Shown piece after piece: positions 1 through 5,995 of a DNA stretch of 5,995 nucleotides. The DNA is from Burkholderiales bacterium. Its GTDB lineage: Bacteria; Pseudomonadota; Gammaproteobacteria; Burkholderiales; Burkholderiaceae_B. The notes under the pieces are model-generated. The model made no database searches. It was not told where the DNA came from and was given only the letters and a program-made list of their open reading frames with translations. How positions within the stretch are numbered: position 1 is the first letter of the stretch; every line of letters starts with the position of its first letter. Position numbers and translations under genes: made by a program. The DNA is taken from contig SXZD01000221.1 of assembly GCA_005788065.1 (NCBI GenBank), forward strand, positions 1 to 5,995, read 5' to 3'.

Positions 1-2367
1 ATCCTGCTCTCGCCGGTACTCGCCGGCGAACAGACGGTCGACGACATCATCCTCAACCCGGTGCAATGGTATGAAGACAACGGCATCACCTTGCACCTGT
101 CCGCCACCGTCACAGCCGTTGACCGCGCCAAGCGTATCGTTACCGCTGTCAGCAAAAACGGCCAGACCATCACAGCCGAATACGACCGGCTCTTGATGTG
201 CACCGGGTCCAACCCGTTCATGTTGCCGGTTCCGGGTGCGAACCTCAGAGGCGTGATCGCCTACCGCGACATTGCCGACACCAATGCCATGATCGAAGCG
301 GCGGCCACACACCAAAATGCAGTGGTCATCGGTGGCGGATTGCTGGGACTGGAAGCCGCAAACGGACTGATGCTGCGTGGCATGAACGTGACCGTAGTGC
401 ACGTCATGCCGTGGCTGATGGAACGTCAACTGGACGAAGTATCCGGCGGGCTTCTCAAAAAATCGCTCGAAGACCGTGGGCTGACCTTCAAGATGCCCGC
501 ACAAACAGAAGCCATACTCGGTGACGAGCACGTGACCGGCATCCGCTTCAAGGACGGATCCGAACTGCCGGCCGATCTGGTTGTGATGGCCGTGGGCATA
601 CGCCCCAATACCGCATTGGCAGAAAGCATGGGCCTGCTGTGCAACCGCGGCATCGTGGTCAACGACACCCTCCAGACGGCAACCGACGCGCGCATTTACA
701 GCGTGGGGGAATGTGCCGCACACCGCGGCATCGCCTATGGTCTGGTGGCTCCGCTGTTTGAACAGGCCAAGGTTGCAGCCAATCATCTGGCGCAGTTCGG
801 CATTGCCCGCTACAACGGATCGCTCACATCGACCAAGTTGAAGGTAACCGGTATCGATCTATTTTCCGCCGGCAACTTCATGGGTGGAGAGGCCACTGAA
901 GAGATCGTGATGAGCGACCCTTTCGCAGGCATCTACAAAAAACTGGTCATTCAAAACGACAAGTTGGTTGGCGCCTGCCTGTATGGCGACACGGTCGATG
1001 GCTCGTGGTATTTCAAGCTGCTGCGCGAAGGTCGCAGTATCGCTGACATTCGCGACCGACTGATGTTCGGTGAATCCAATATCGGCGACGTCGGTCATGA
1101 GGGCCACAACAAGGCTGCGGCGATGGCTGACAGCGACGAGGTCTGCGGCTGCAATGGTGTGAACAAGGGCACCATCTGCAAAGCCATCAAGGACAAGGGG
1201 CTGTTCACGCTGGACGAGGTTCGCAAGCACACCAAAGCCAGCGCATCCTGCGGCTCATGCACGGGGCTAGTGGAGCAGCTGATCATGTTCACTGCGGGAG
1301 GAGACTATTCGGCCACGCCCAAGAAGAAGGCCATCTGCGCATGCACCGACCACAGCCACGAAGAGGTGCGCCAAGCCATTCGCACACCGCTGGCCGATGG
1401 CAGCAAACTGCTGAGCATCGAGGCAGTGCAGCGTCACTTGAACTGGCGTACGCCATCGGGCTGTGCAAGCTGCCGACCTGCGCTCAATTATTACCTCTTG
1501 AGCACCTGGCCCAAAGAAGCGCAGGACGACCCGCAGAGCCGCTACATCAATGAGCGCAGCCATGCCAACATCCAGCGCGATGGCACCTACAGCGTCATTC
1601 CTCGCATGTGGGGTGGAGAAACCACGGCGGATGAACTTCGGCGCATCGCCGATGCCGTGGACAAATACAAGATACCCACAGTGAAGGTAACCGGTGGCCA
1701 GCGCATCGACTTGCTGGGCGTTAAAAAGGAAGACTTGGTCAATGTGTGGAAAGACATCGGCATGCCCAGCGGTCATGCGTATGCCAAGGCATTGCGCACG
1801 GTCAAAACCTGCGTGGGAAGCGAATGGTGCCGCTTTGGTACGCAAGACTCCACACAGATGGGCAAAGACCTTGAGCGTGCCTTGTGGCGCATGTATGCGC
1901 CCCACAAGGTCAAACTGGCCGTCAGCGGGTGTCCGCGCAACTGCGCCGAAGCCGGTATCAAGGACGTAGGTGTCATCGGCGTGGATTCGGGTTGGGAAAT
2001 CTATGTTGCGGGCAACGGTGGCATCAAGACCGAAGTGGCGCAGTTTCTGTGCAAACTGAAGACCGCAGAGGAAGTGCTGGAGTACTCCGGCGCATTCCTG
2101 CAGTTGTACCGATTGGAAGGCTGGTATCTGGAACGCACCGTGCACTATGTCAGCCGTGTGGGTCTGGACTATATCAAGCGCCGCATTCTGGAAGACCACG
2201 ATGGACGCAGGACCCTGTGGCAGCAACTGCAATTCTCGCTGGATGGCGAACCCGATCCGTGGTTCGAGTTTGACAAGGCGAAAGTGGATTTGCGCCAATT
2301 CAATGCGCTGGTCCCGGCCCAGGGAGAATCAACCGGTGCCACCGTGGCTGAGGAACAGGGAATATGA
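1..2367 (+). CDS. nirB: NADH-dependent assimilatory nitrite reductase, large subunit (5' end cut by window)
   Basis: Cytoplasmic flavo-siroheme enzyme that reduces nitrite to ammonium with NADH. The reading frame is open from base 1, so codons are numbered from there. The GTG at 61 lies inside the conserved flavoprotein domain and is not the true start. Compared with the E. coli family member from memory, roughly 45-50 N-terminal residues (first FAD-binding segment) are missing. Visible domains are a pyridine nucleotide-disulphide oxidoreductase fold (TGSNP at codons 68-72; NAD-binding GGGLLG at 111-116; FAD motif SVGE near 234-237); a first BFD-like [2Fe-2S] domain with Cys 382, 384, 417, 420; a second with Cys 446, 448, 488, 491; and nitrite/sulphite reductase ferredoxin-like and siroheme domains from about codon 525. 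The siroheme/[4Fe-4S] ligands are Cys 604, 610, 644 and 648 (TCVGSEWC and SGCPRNC). The stop overlaps the nirD start. NasB or NasD would be alternative names. No frameshift is seen. Confidence 0.96.
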   Translation: MLLSPVLAGEQTVDDIILNPVQWYEDNGITLHLSATVTAVDRAKRIVTAVSKNGQTITAEYDRLLMCTGSNPFMLPVPGANLRGVIAYRDIADTNAMIEAAATHQNAVVIGGGLLGLEAANGLMLRGMNVTVVHVMPWLMERQLDEVSGGLLKKSLEDRGLTFKMPAQTEAILGDEHVTGIRFKDGSELPADLVVMAVGIRPNTALAESMGLLCNRGIVVNDTLQTATDARIYSVGECAAHRGIAYGLVAPLFEQAKVAANHLAQFGIARYNGSLTSTKLKVTGIDLFSAGNFMGGEATEEIVMSDPFAGIYKKLVIQNDKLVGACLYGDTVDGSWYFKLLREGRSIADIRDRLMFGESNIGDVGHEGHNKAAAMADSDEVCGCNGVNKGTICKAIKDKGLFTLDEVRKHTKASASCGSCTGLVEQLIMFTAGGDYSATPKKKAICACTDHSHEEVRQAIRTPLADGSKLLSIEAVQRHLNWRTPSGCASCRPALNYYLLSTWPKEAQDDPQSRYINERSHANIQRDGTYSVIPRMWGGETTADELRRIADAVDKYKIPTVKVTGGQRIDLLGVKKEDLVNVWKDIGMPSGHAYAKALRTVKTCVGSEWCRFGTQDSTQMGKDLERALWRMYAPHKVKLAVSGCPRNCAEAGIKDVGVIGVDSGWEIYVAGNGGIKTEVAQFLCKLKTAEEVLEYSGAFLQLYRLEGWYLERTVHYVSRVGLDYIKRRILEDHDGRRTLWQQLQFSLDGEPDPWFEFDKAKVDLRQFNALVPAQGESTGATVAEEQGI
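2350..2355 (+). promoter_or_regulatory. Ribosome binding site of nirD
   Basis: GAGGAA inside the last codons of nirB lies 8 bases before the ATG at 2364 and 14 bases before the alternative ATG at 2370. The spacing favours the upstream ATG, which overlaps the nirB stop as ATGA and suggests translational coupling of the two subunits. Confidence 0.6.
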
Positions 2368-2759
2368 AAATGAATGATCTTGTACGCGACTGGGTCGCCA
2401 TCTGTCGGGTCGAAGATATTCCGGTATTGGGTTCGCGGCGTGTGGCCCGCAGTCAGGGTGCGCCGGTTGCCCTGTTCCGCAACCAGGCCGATGAAGTGCA
2501 CGCACTGCTGGATCGCTGCCCGCACAAAGGTGGCCCCTTGAGTCAAGGTATCGTGACAGCCACCGGTGTGGCCTGCCCCCTCCATAACTGGACTATCGGC
2601 TTTGCAGATGGTTGTGCGCAGGCTCCGGATGAAGGTAGCACGCCCGTGTTTGCGGTGCGCATCGACAACGGGCAGGTGCATCTGGACGCCGCGCAATTGG
2701 CCACCGACGGCATAGATCTGCCTATGCCCGTAGCAGGCCCATGCGGGCGCAAATGCTGA
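2364..2759 (+). CDS. nirD: Nitrite reductase (NADH) small subunit, Rieske-type
   Basis: Small subunit that partners NirB in NADH-dependent nitrite reduction to ammonium in the cytoplasm. The 131-residue protein has a Rieske [2Fe-2S] fold. Both ligand boxes are complete: CPHKGG with Cys52 and His54, and CPLHNW with Cys71 and His74, separated by 16 residues. It therefore probably binds a real cluster; E. coli NirD, as I recall it, has the fold but lacks these ligands. The start at 2364 is chosen for its spacing from GAGGAA; a start at 2370 would remove only two residues. The tail after about residue 108 is longer than in short NirD proteins and ends in a Cys-containing GPCGRKC. A stand-alone Rieske ferredoxin of another pathway is an alternative reading, but the four-base overlap with nirB makes NirD much more likely. 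Confidence 0.93.
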   Translation: MKMNDLVRDWVAICRVEDIPVLGSRRVARSQGAPVALFRNQADEVHALLDRCPHKGGPLSQGIVTATGVACPLHNWTIGFADGCAQAPDEGSTPVFAVRIDNGQVHLDAAQLATDGIDLPMPVAGPCGRKC

Positions 2760-2835
2760 ATGAATCCTTATGCGGGCATCACTCACACCGCTCGCACAAG
2801 ATCCCGACAAACGACGTTGCTGAACGAAACCCTTG
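2760..2835 (+). other. nirD-nasA intergenic gap with two tiny ORFs
   Basis: This 76-base gap has no recognisable terminator hairpin and no convincing sigma-70 promoter, so nasA is probably cotranscribed with nirBD. An ATG follows the nirD stop directly (2760) and opens a 47-codon frame that ends at 2903, inside nasA in another frame. A second ATG at 2770 opens a 17-codon frame ending at TGA 2821-2823, 12 bases before the nasA ATG. Neither has a clear ribosome binding site or a recognisable product, and both may be chance. No strong Shine-Dalgarno sequence precedes nasA. Confidence 0.4.
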
Positions 2836-5709
2836 ATGCTGCCCACATCCGAAACCCGATCAACCTGCCCCTACTGTGGGGTCGGTTGCGGCGTCATCAT
2901 TGAAAGTCGCGACGATCAGATCACCGCCGTTCGTGGTGACCCCGATCACCCGGCCAATTTCGGACGCCTGTGTACCAAGGGCTCAACCCTTCACTTCACC
3001 GCCAAGGCCGACCTGCAACAGCAGATGCGCCTGCAGCACCCCATGCGACGCACCCAAAGGGGCGCTGCACCCGAAGCAATCACATGGGACACGGCATTGA
3101 CCGAGGTCAGTGACAGGCTGTCCGACATCTGGCTGCAACACGGTGCAGATGCCATTGGCATTTATGTTTCGGGCCAGTTGCTGACAGAGGACTACTACGT
3201 CTTCAACAAACTGGTGAAAGGTTTGCTGGGCAGCAACCACATCGACACCAATTCGCGTTTGTGCATGAGCAGTGCCGTGGCCGGATACAAAGCCACACTG
3301 GGGGCGGATGCACCACCCTGCTCATATGAAGATTTTGCCGATGCGCAGACGGTGCTGATTGCCGGCAGCAACATGGCATGGGCACACCCCATCCTGTTTC
3401 GCAGGCTGGAAGATGCCAAGCGCGACAACCCGCAACAGAAATGGATTGTCATCGACCCGAGACGCACCGAAACGGCGGAGCAGGCAGACCTGCATCTGCA
3501 GCTCTTGCCGGGTACCGATGTTGCACTGTTTCACGGGATGCTGCACATCATGCTGTGGGAAGGATTGGTCGATCACGCCTACATTTCAAAGCACACCCAC
3601 GGATTTGAAAAGCTGCGTGACCGGGTGCGCGAATGCACGCCCGCTGCAACAGCCCGCATCACCGGTTGTCGCGAAGAAGACATCGTGACGGCTGCACGCT
3701 GGTTTGCAAGTGGAGCAAGCACAGCAAGCGCGGCACGTGCAGACAGCGGCATTCAACACACCCGACAATTCAAAGGCCCGGCCACACTCAGCCTCTACTG
3801 TCAGGGGCTCAACCAGAGCAGCAGTGGCACCGATAAAAACGCAGCGCTCATCAACCTGCATCTGGCCACCGGGCAGATCGGCAAACCGGGCGCAGGTCCG
3901 TTTTCATTGACGGGGCAACCCAATGCCATGGGTGGACGTGAAGTGGGTGGTTTGGCCAACCTGCTGAGCGCTCACCGCGACTTGAACAATGCACAGCACC
4001 GCGCAGAGGTAGCCGCCCTGTGGGGATTGCCCGATGTGCCGTCGCAGCCCGGCCGCACGGCTGTTGAGATGTTTCAGGCGGCAGCAGATGGTCAGGTCAA
4101 GGCATTGTGGATCGCCTGCACCAACCCGGCGCAGTCCCTTCCTGATCAGGCAACCGTCAGGGCTGCGCTGCAACGTGCCGAGTTTGTGATCGTGCAGGAA
4201 GCGTATGCGCACACGGCGACGGCCCGCTATGCCGACATCTTGCTGCCGGCGACTACCTGGGGAGAAAAAGACGGCACGGTCACCAACAGCGAGCGTCGCA
4301 TCAGCCGTGTTCGCCCTGCAGTAAAAGCGGTCGGAGAAGCCCGGCATGACTGGGTGATTGCGCGTGACGTAGCGCGCCTGATGTCACAGCGTATCGGGCC
4401 GGAAACATTGTCACCCGCGCAGCGTGCGGCACTGTTTGACTACCCGACTGTCGAAGCGGTCTGGAATGAGCACCGGGAAACCACACGCGGTCGAGACCTG
4501 GACATCACAGGTTTGTCTTACGACATGCTGGATTTGATCGGCCCTCAACAATGGCCCATGCCGATGGGCGTTTCAACGGGTTTGAATCGCCTGTATGCAG
4601 ACGGCCGATTTCCAACTGCAGATGGACGAGCCCGCTTTGCCGATGTTGCCATCAAGCCTCTGGCCGAACCGCGCAATGCAGTCTATCCCTTCGGTCTCAA
4701 TACAGGGCGACTGCGCGACCAGTGGCATGCCATGAGCCGCACAGGAACGCTGGCGCGCCTGTTCGGACATGCGCAGCAGCCCGTCGTTGAATTGAATCCG
4801 CAAGACATGGACAGACTGGGTATCAAGGAGCACGACCCGGTGCGGCTGACCTCAAAGCGCGGCACAATCGTGATGCCCGCCTCATCAAGCACATCCGTCG
4901 CACCCATGCAGGTCTTCCTGCCCATGCATTGGGGATCCGAGTTCATGCACAATGGTGGCATCAATGAATTGACCACCCCGACCTTCTGCCCGGTTTCAAA
5001 GCAGCCTGAACTCAAACATGCAGCAGTCCGCGTCGAGCGCGTATCGCTGCCGTGGCAACTGATGGCAAGGGTCTTGGTCCCCGAACATGCTGTTTTGACA
5101 TTGCGGGAAAAACTGATGGAAGAGGCCCGCTGCATCAGCCATGCCGATCTGTCCATGTTTTTCGCCGTTCCGTTCGGACGGGACGAAACGGGCTTACTGA
5201 TACGTGCGGCAGCACCACAGCCGCCCCATGCGGCTTTTCTGCTGATGCTGCGCAAACTGCTGAGCATGCAGGGCGCAGATGTCGCCGTGTATGAAGATGT
5301 CAGAGCCGGCCAGCAGCGATGTCTGAAGTTATCCAGTGCGGACCTCAGCCTTTCAGGCTATTGGCTGTCGGGCGATATCAGCGGGCATGAACTATTCGAT
5401 ACCCTGCTGACAGACAGATCCGCCCTGCCCGCTTCCCCTGCACAGTTACTGGCACCGGGCGCACTGCGCAACCGCTCCATTCACGTGAAGCCTGCAAGCC
5501 CTCAGGTCTGCAGCTGTTTTGATGTCGCAGAGGCACAGATCTGTGACGCGCTGACACAGATACATGGCACAGAGGCCGAGCGCCTCTCGCAGTTGCAGGC
5601 CAAGCTGCGTTGCGGCACCCAGTGCGGATCCTGTCTGCCTAAACTGCGAACTTGGGTGCGTGTGCAAGCGCCGGACGCAAACAGTCCGACTCGCTGCGCA
5701 ACGAACTGA
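2836..5709 (+). CDS. nasA: Assimilatory nitrate reductase, catalytic (molybdopterin) subunit
   Basis: Cytoplasmic Mo-bisMGD enzyme that reduces nitrate to nitrite, feeding NirBD. The ATG at 2836 gives 957 residues. TTG at 2833 is the only other plausible start, because a stop lies at 2821 and the first cluster ligand is residue 11. The N-terminal [4Fe-4S] domain has Cys 11, 14, 18 and 46 (CPYCGVGC, then LCTKGS). Cys143 in NSRLCMSS is the expected molybdenum ligand by analogy with NapA and NarB. The molybdopterin oxidoreductase core runs to about residue 500, and the dinucleotide-binding domain spans about 615-735 with NTGRLRDQWH at 622-631. A linker follows, then a C-terminal BFD-like [2Fe-2S] domain with Cys 892, 894, 930 and 933. 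The lack of an export signal, the BFD-like tail and the nirBD neighbours argue for NasA rather than NapA or formate dehydrogenase. An Ala/Ser-rich stretch at about 291-315 looks like an insertion. No separate electron-donor subunit lies in the window. Confidence 0.95.
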   Translation: MLPTSETRSTCPYCGVGCGVIIESRDDQITAVRGDPDHPANFGRLCTKGSTLHFTAKADLQQQMRLQHPMRRTQRGAAPEAITWDTALTEVSDRLSDIWLQHGADAIGIYVSGQLLTEDYYVFNKLVKGLLGSNHIDTNSRLCMSSAVAGYKATLGADAPPCSYEDFADAQTVLIAGSNMAWAHPILFRRLEDAKRDNPQQKWIVIDPRRTETAEQADLHLQLLPGTDVALFHGMLHIMLWEGLVDHAYISKHTHGFEKLRDRVRECTPAATARITGCREEDIVTAARWFASGASTASAARADSGIQHTRQFKGPATLSLYCQGLNQSSSGTDKNAALINLHLATGQIGKPGAGPFSLTGQPNAMGGREVGGLANLLSAHRDLNNAQHRAEVAALWGLPDVPSQPGRTAVEMFQAAADGQVKALWIACTNPAQSLPDQATVRAALQRAEFVIVQEAYAHTATARYADILLPATTWGEKDGTVTNSERRISRVRPAVKAVGEARHDWVIARDVARLMSQRIGPETLSPAQRAALFDYPTVEAVWNEHRETTRGRDLDITGLSYDMLDLIGPQQWPMPMGVSTGLNRLYADGRFPTADGRARFADVAIKPLAEPRNAVYPFGLNTGRLRDQWHAMSRTGTLARLFGHAQQPVVELNPQDMDRLGIKEHDPVRLTSKRGTIVMPASSSTSVAPMQVFLPMHWGSEFMHNGGINELTTPTFCPVSKQPELKHAAVRVERVSLPWQLMARVLVPEHAVLTLREKLMEEARCISHADLSMFFAVPFGRDETGLLIRAAAPQPPHAAFLLMLRKLLSMQGADVAVYEDVRAGQQRCLKLSSADLSLSGYWLSGDISGHELFDTLLTDRSALPASPAQLLAPGALRNRSIHVKPASPQVCSCFDVAEAQICDALTQIHGTEAERLSQLQAKLRCGTQCGSCLPKLRTWVRVQAPDANSPTRCATN

Positions 5710-5725
5710 CACATCGAAAAAAACG

Positions 5726-5748
5726 AACAAACAGATCAGCTTTTTGTT
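5726..5748 (+). other. Weak imperfect hairpin after nasA
   Basis: Bases 5726-5734 (AACAAACAG) can pair with 5740-5748 (CTTTTTGTT) around a five-base ATCAG loop, with one internal C-T mismatch. The stem is AT-rich and the T run is within it rather than after it, so it is a poor match to an intrinsic terminator. It lies in the 74-base gap between nasA and the antiporter gene. It could be a weak terminator or simply AT-rich spacer. I see no convincing promoter for the downstream gene. Confidence 0.2.
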
Positions 5749-5783
5749 GGAAAATGGCGTGTTGATGATTGAAAGCCGTTCCA

Positions 5784-5995
5784 ATGCCACATGACATCGC
5801 CCTGATCTCCACCATGGCTGCCGCACTGGGCATCAGCCTGGTCATGGGCTTGCTAGCCGTCCGACTCAAACTGCCGCCACTGGTAGGCTACCTGGCCGCC
5901 GGCGTCATCATTGGACCGTTCACACCGGGTTTTGTCGGCGATGTATCACTGGCTTCACAGTTATCCGAGATCGGCATCATGCTGCTGATGTTCGG
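5784..5995 (+). CDS. ybaL: YbaL/Kef-type cation:proton antiporter (3' end cut by window)
   Basis: Start of an inner-membrane monovalent cation:proton antiporter of the CPA2 family, a group linked to potassium efflux and pH or electrophile stress. Only 70 complete codons are present, so any C-terminal TrkA-N (RCK) domain is not visible. The hydrophobic segments at about residues 5-24, 32-50 and from 61 fit the first transmembrane helices. The stretches LVGYLAAGVIIGPFTPGFV and LSEIGIMLLMFG closely resemble the YbaL subgroup as I recall it. ATG 5784 is chosen because a stop at 5766-5768 leaves only TTG 5769 as an alternative. A weak GAAAG at 5771-5775 lies eight bases upstream. It has no known role in nitrate assimilation and probably belongs to a separate transcription unit. 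KefB/KefC is the other possibility. Confidence 0.85.
   Translation, partial: MPHDIALISTMAAALGISLVMGLLAVRLKLPPLVGYLAAGVIIGPFTPGFVGDVSLASQLSEIGIMLLMF

Noticed and set aside
840..1695. The 13-base sequence GAAGGTAACCGGT occurs at 840-852 and 1683-1695
   Set aside because: Both copies encode Lys-Val-Thr-Gly in the nirB frame within different conserved domains. Two copies inside one gene look like coincidence rather than a regulatory repeat.
1267..2298. A 343-codon open frame on the minus strand opposite nirB
   Set aside because: It lies wholly antisense to the conserved siroheme part of nirB. Its translation shows no recognisable domain and is the kind of shadow expected in GC-rich codon usage.
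2169..2846. A 225-codon minus-strand frame covering the end of nirB, all of nirD and the gap
   Set aside because: It is antisense to two well-supported genes and its translation shows no family motif. The gap it crosses has no promoter signal that I can see for the minus strand.
4683..5267. A 194-codon minus-strand frame opposite nasA
   Set aside because: It is antisense to the conserved dinucleotide-binding domain of nasA. The composition (many Ser, Arg, Cys) is typical of a shadow frame.
5744..5772. TTGTTG as a possible -35 element for the antiporter gene
   Set aside because: No acceptable -10 hexamer lies 15-18 bases downstream (ATGATT and GATTGA are poor), so I could not support a promoter call.
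1..5995. CRISPR arrays, tRNA or rRNA genes, insertion sequences, toxin-antitoxin or defence genes
   Set aside because: I saw no repeat-spacer pattern, no cloverleaf sequence, no transposase motifs and no terminal inverted repeats. Almost all of the window is taken up by four clear genes.

Overview
This is a chromosomal-type, moderately GC-rich window (about 58-60 % G+C by eye, not counted) with dense coding on the + strand only. Gene content, protein style and order suggest a betaproteobacterium, most likely Burkholderiales. That placement is an inference from recalled family patterns, not a database result.

Layout: (1) 1-2367 holds the 3' part of nirB, the large NADH-dependent siroheme nitrite reductase subunit; its start lies left of the window. 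(2) 2364-2759 is nirD, the small Rieske-type subunit, overlapping nirB by four bases (ATGA). (3) 2760-2835 is a 76-base gap with two tiny ORFs and no clear ribosome binding site for the next gene. (4) 2836-5709 is nasA, the molybdenum assimilatory nitrate reductase with a C-terminal BFD-like [2Fe-2S] domain. (5) 5710-5783 is an AT-rich intergenic stretch with a weak imperfect hairpin. (6) From 5784 the first 70 codons of a YbaL/Kef-type cation:proton antiporter run off the right edge.

The first three genes form one assimilatory pathway in the cytoplasm: NasA reduces nitrate to nitrite (two electrons) and NirBD reduces nitrite to ammonium with NADH (six electrons), supplying nitrogen for glutamine synthesis. 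The antiporter appears to be an unrelated gene in a separate unit. The promoter and regulatory region of the nir-nas operon are outside the window.

I did not find an undescribed system here. This looks like an ordinary nitrate-assimilation operon. The points worth a second look are small: complete iron-sulphur ligand sets in NirD and in both BFD-like domains of NirB, a short Ala/Ser-rich insertion in NasA, and the unusual nirD-nasA junction.
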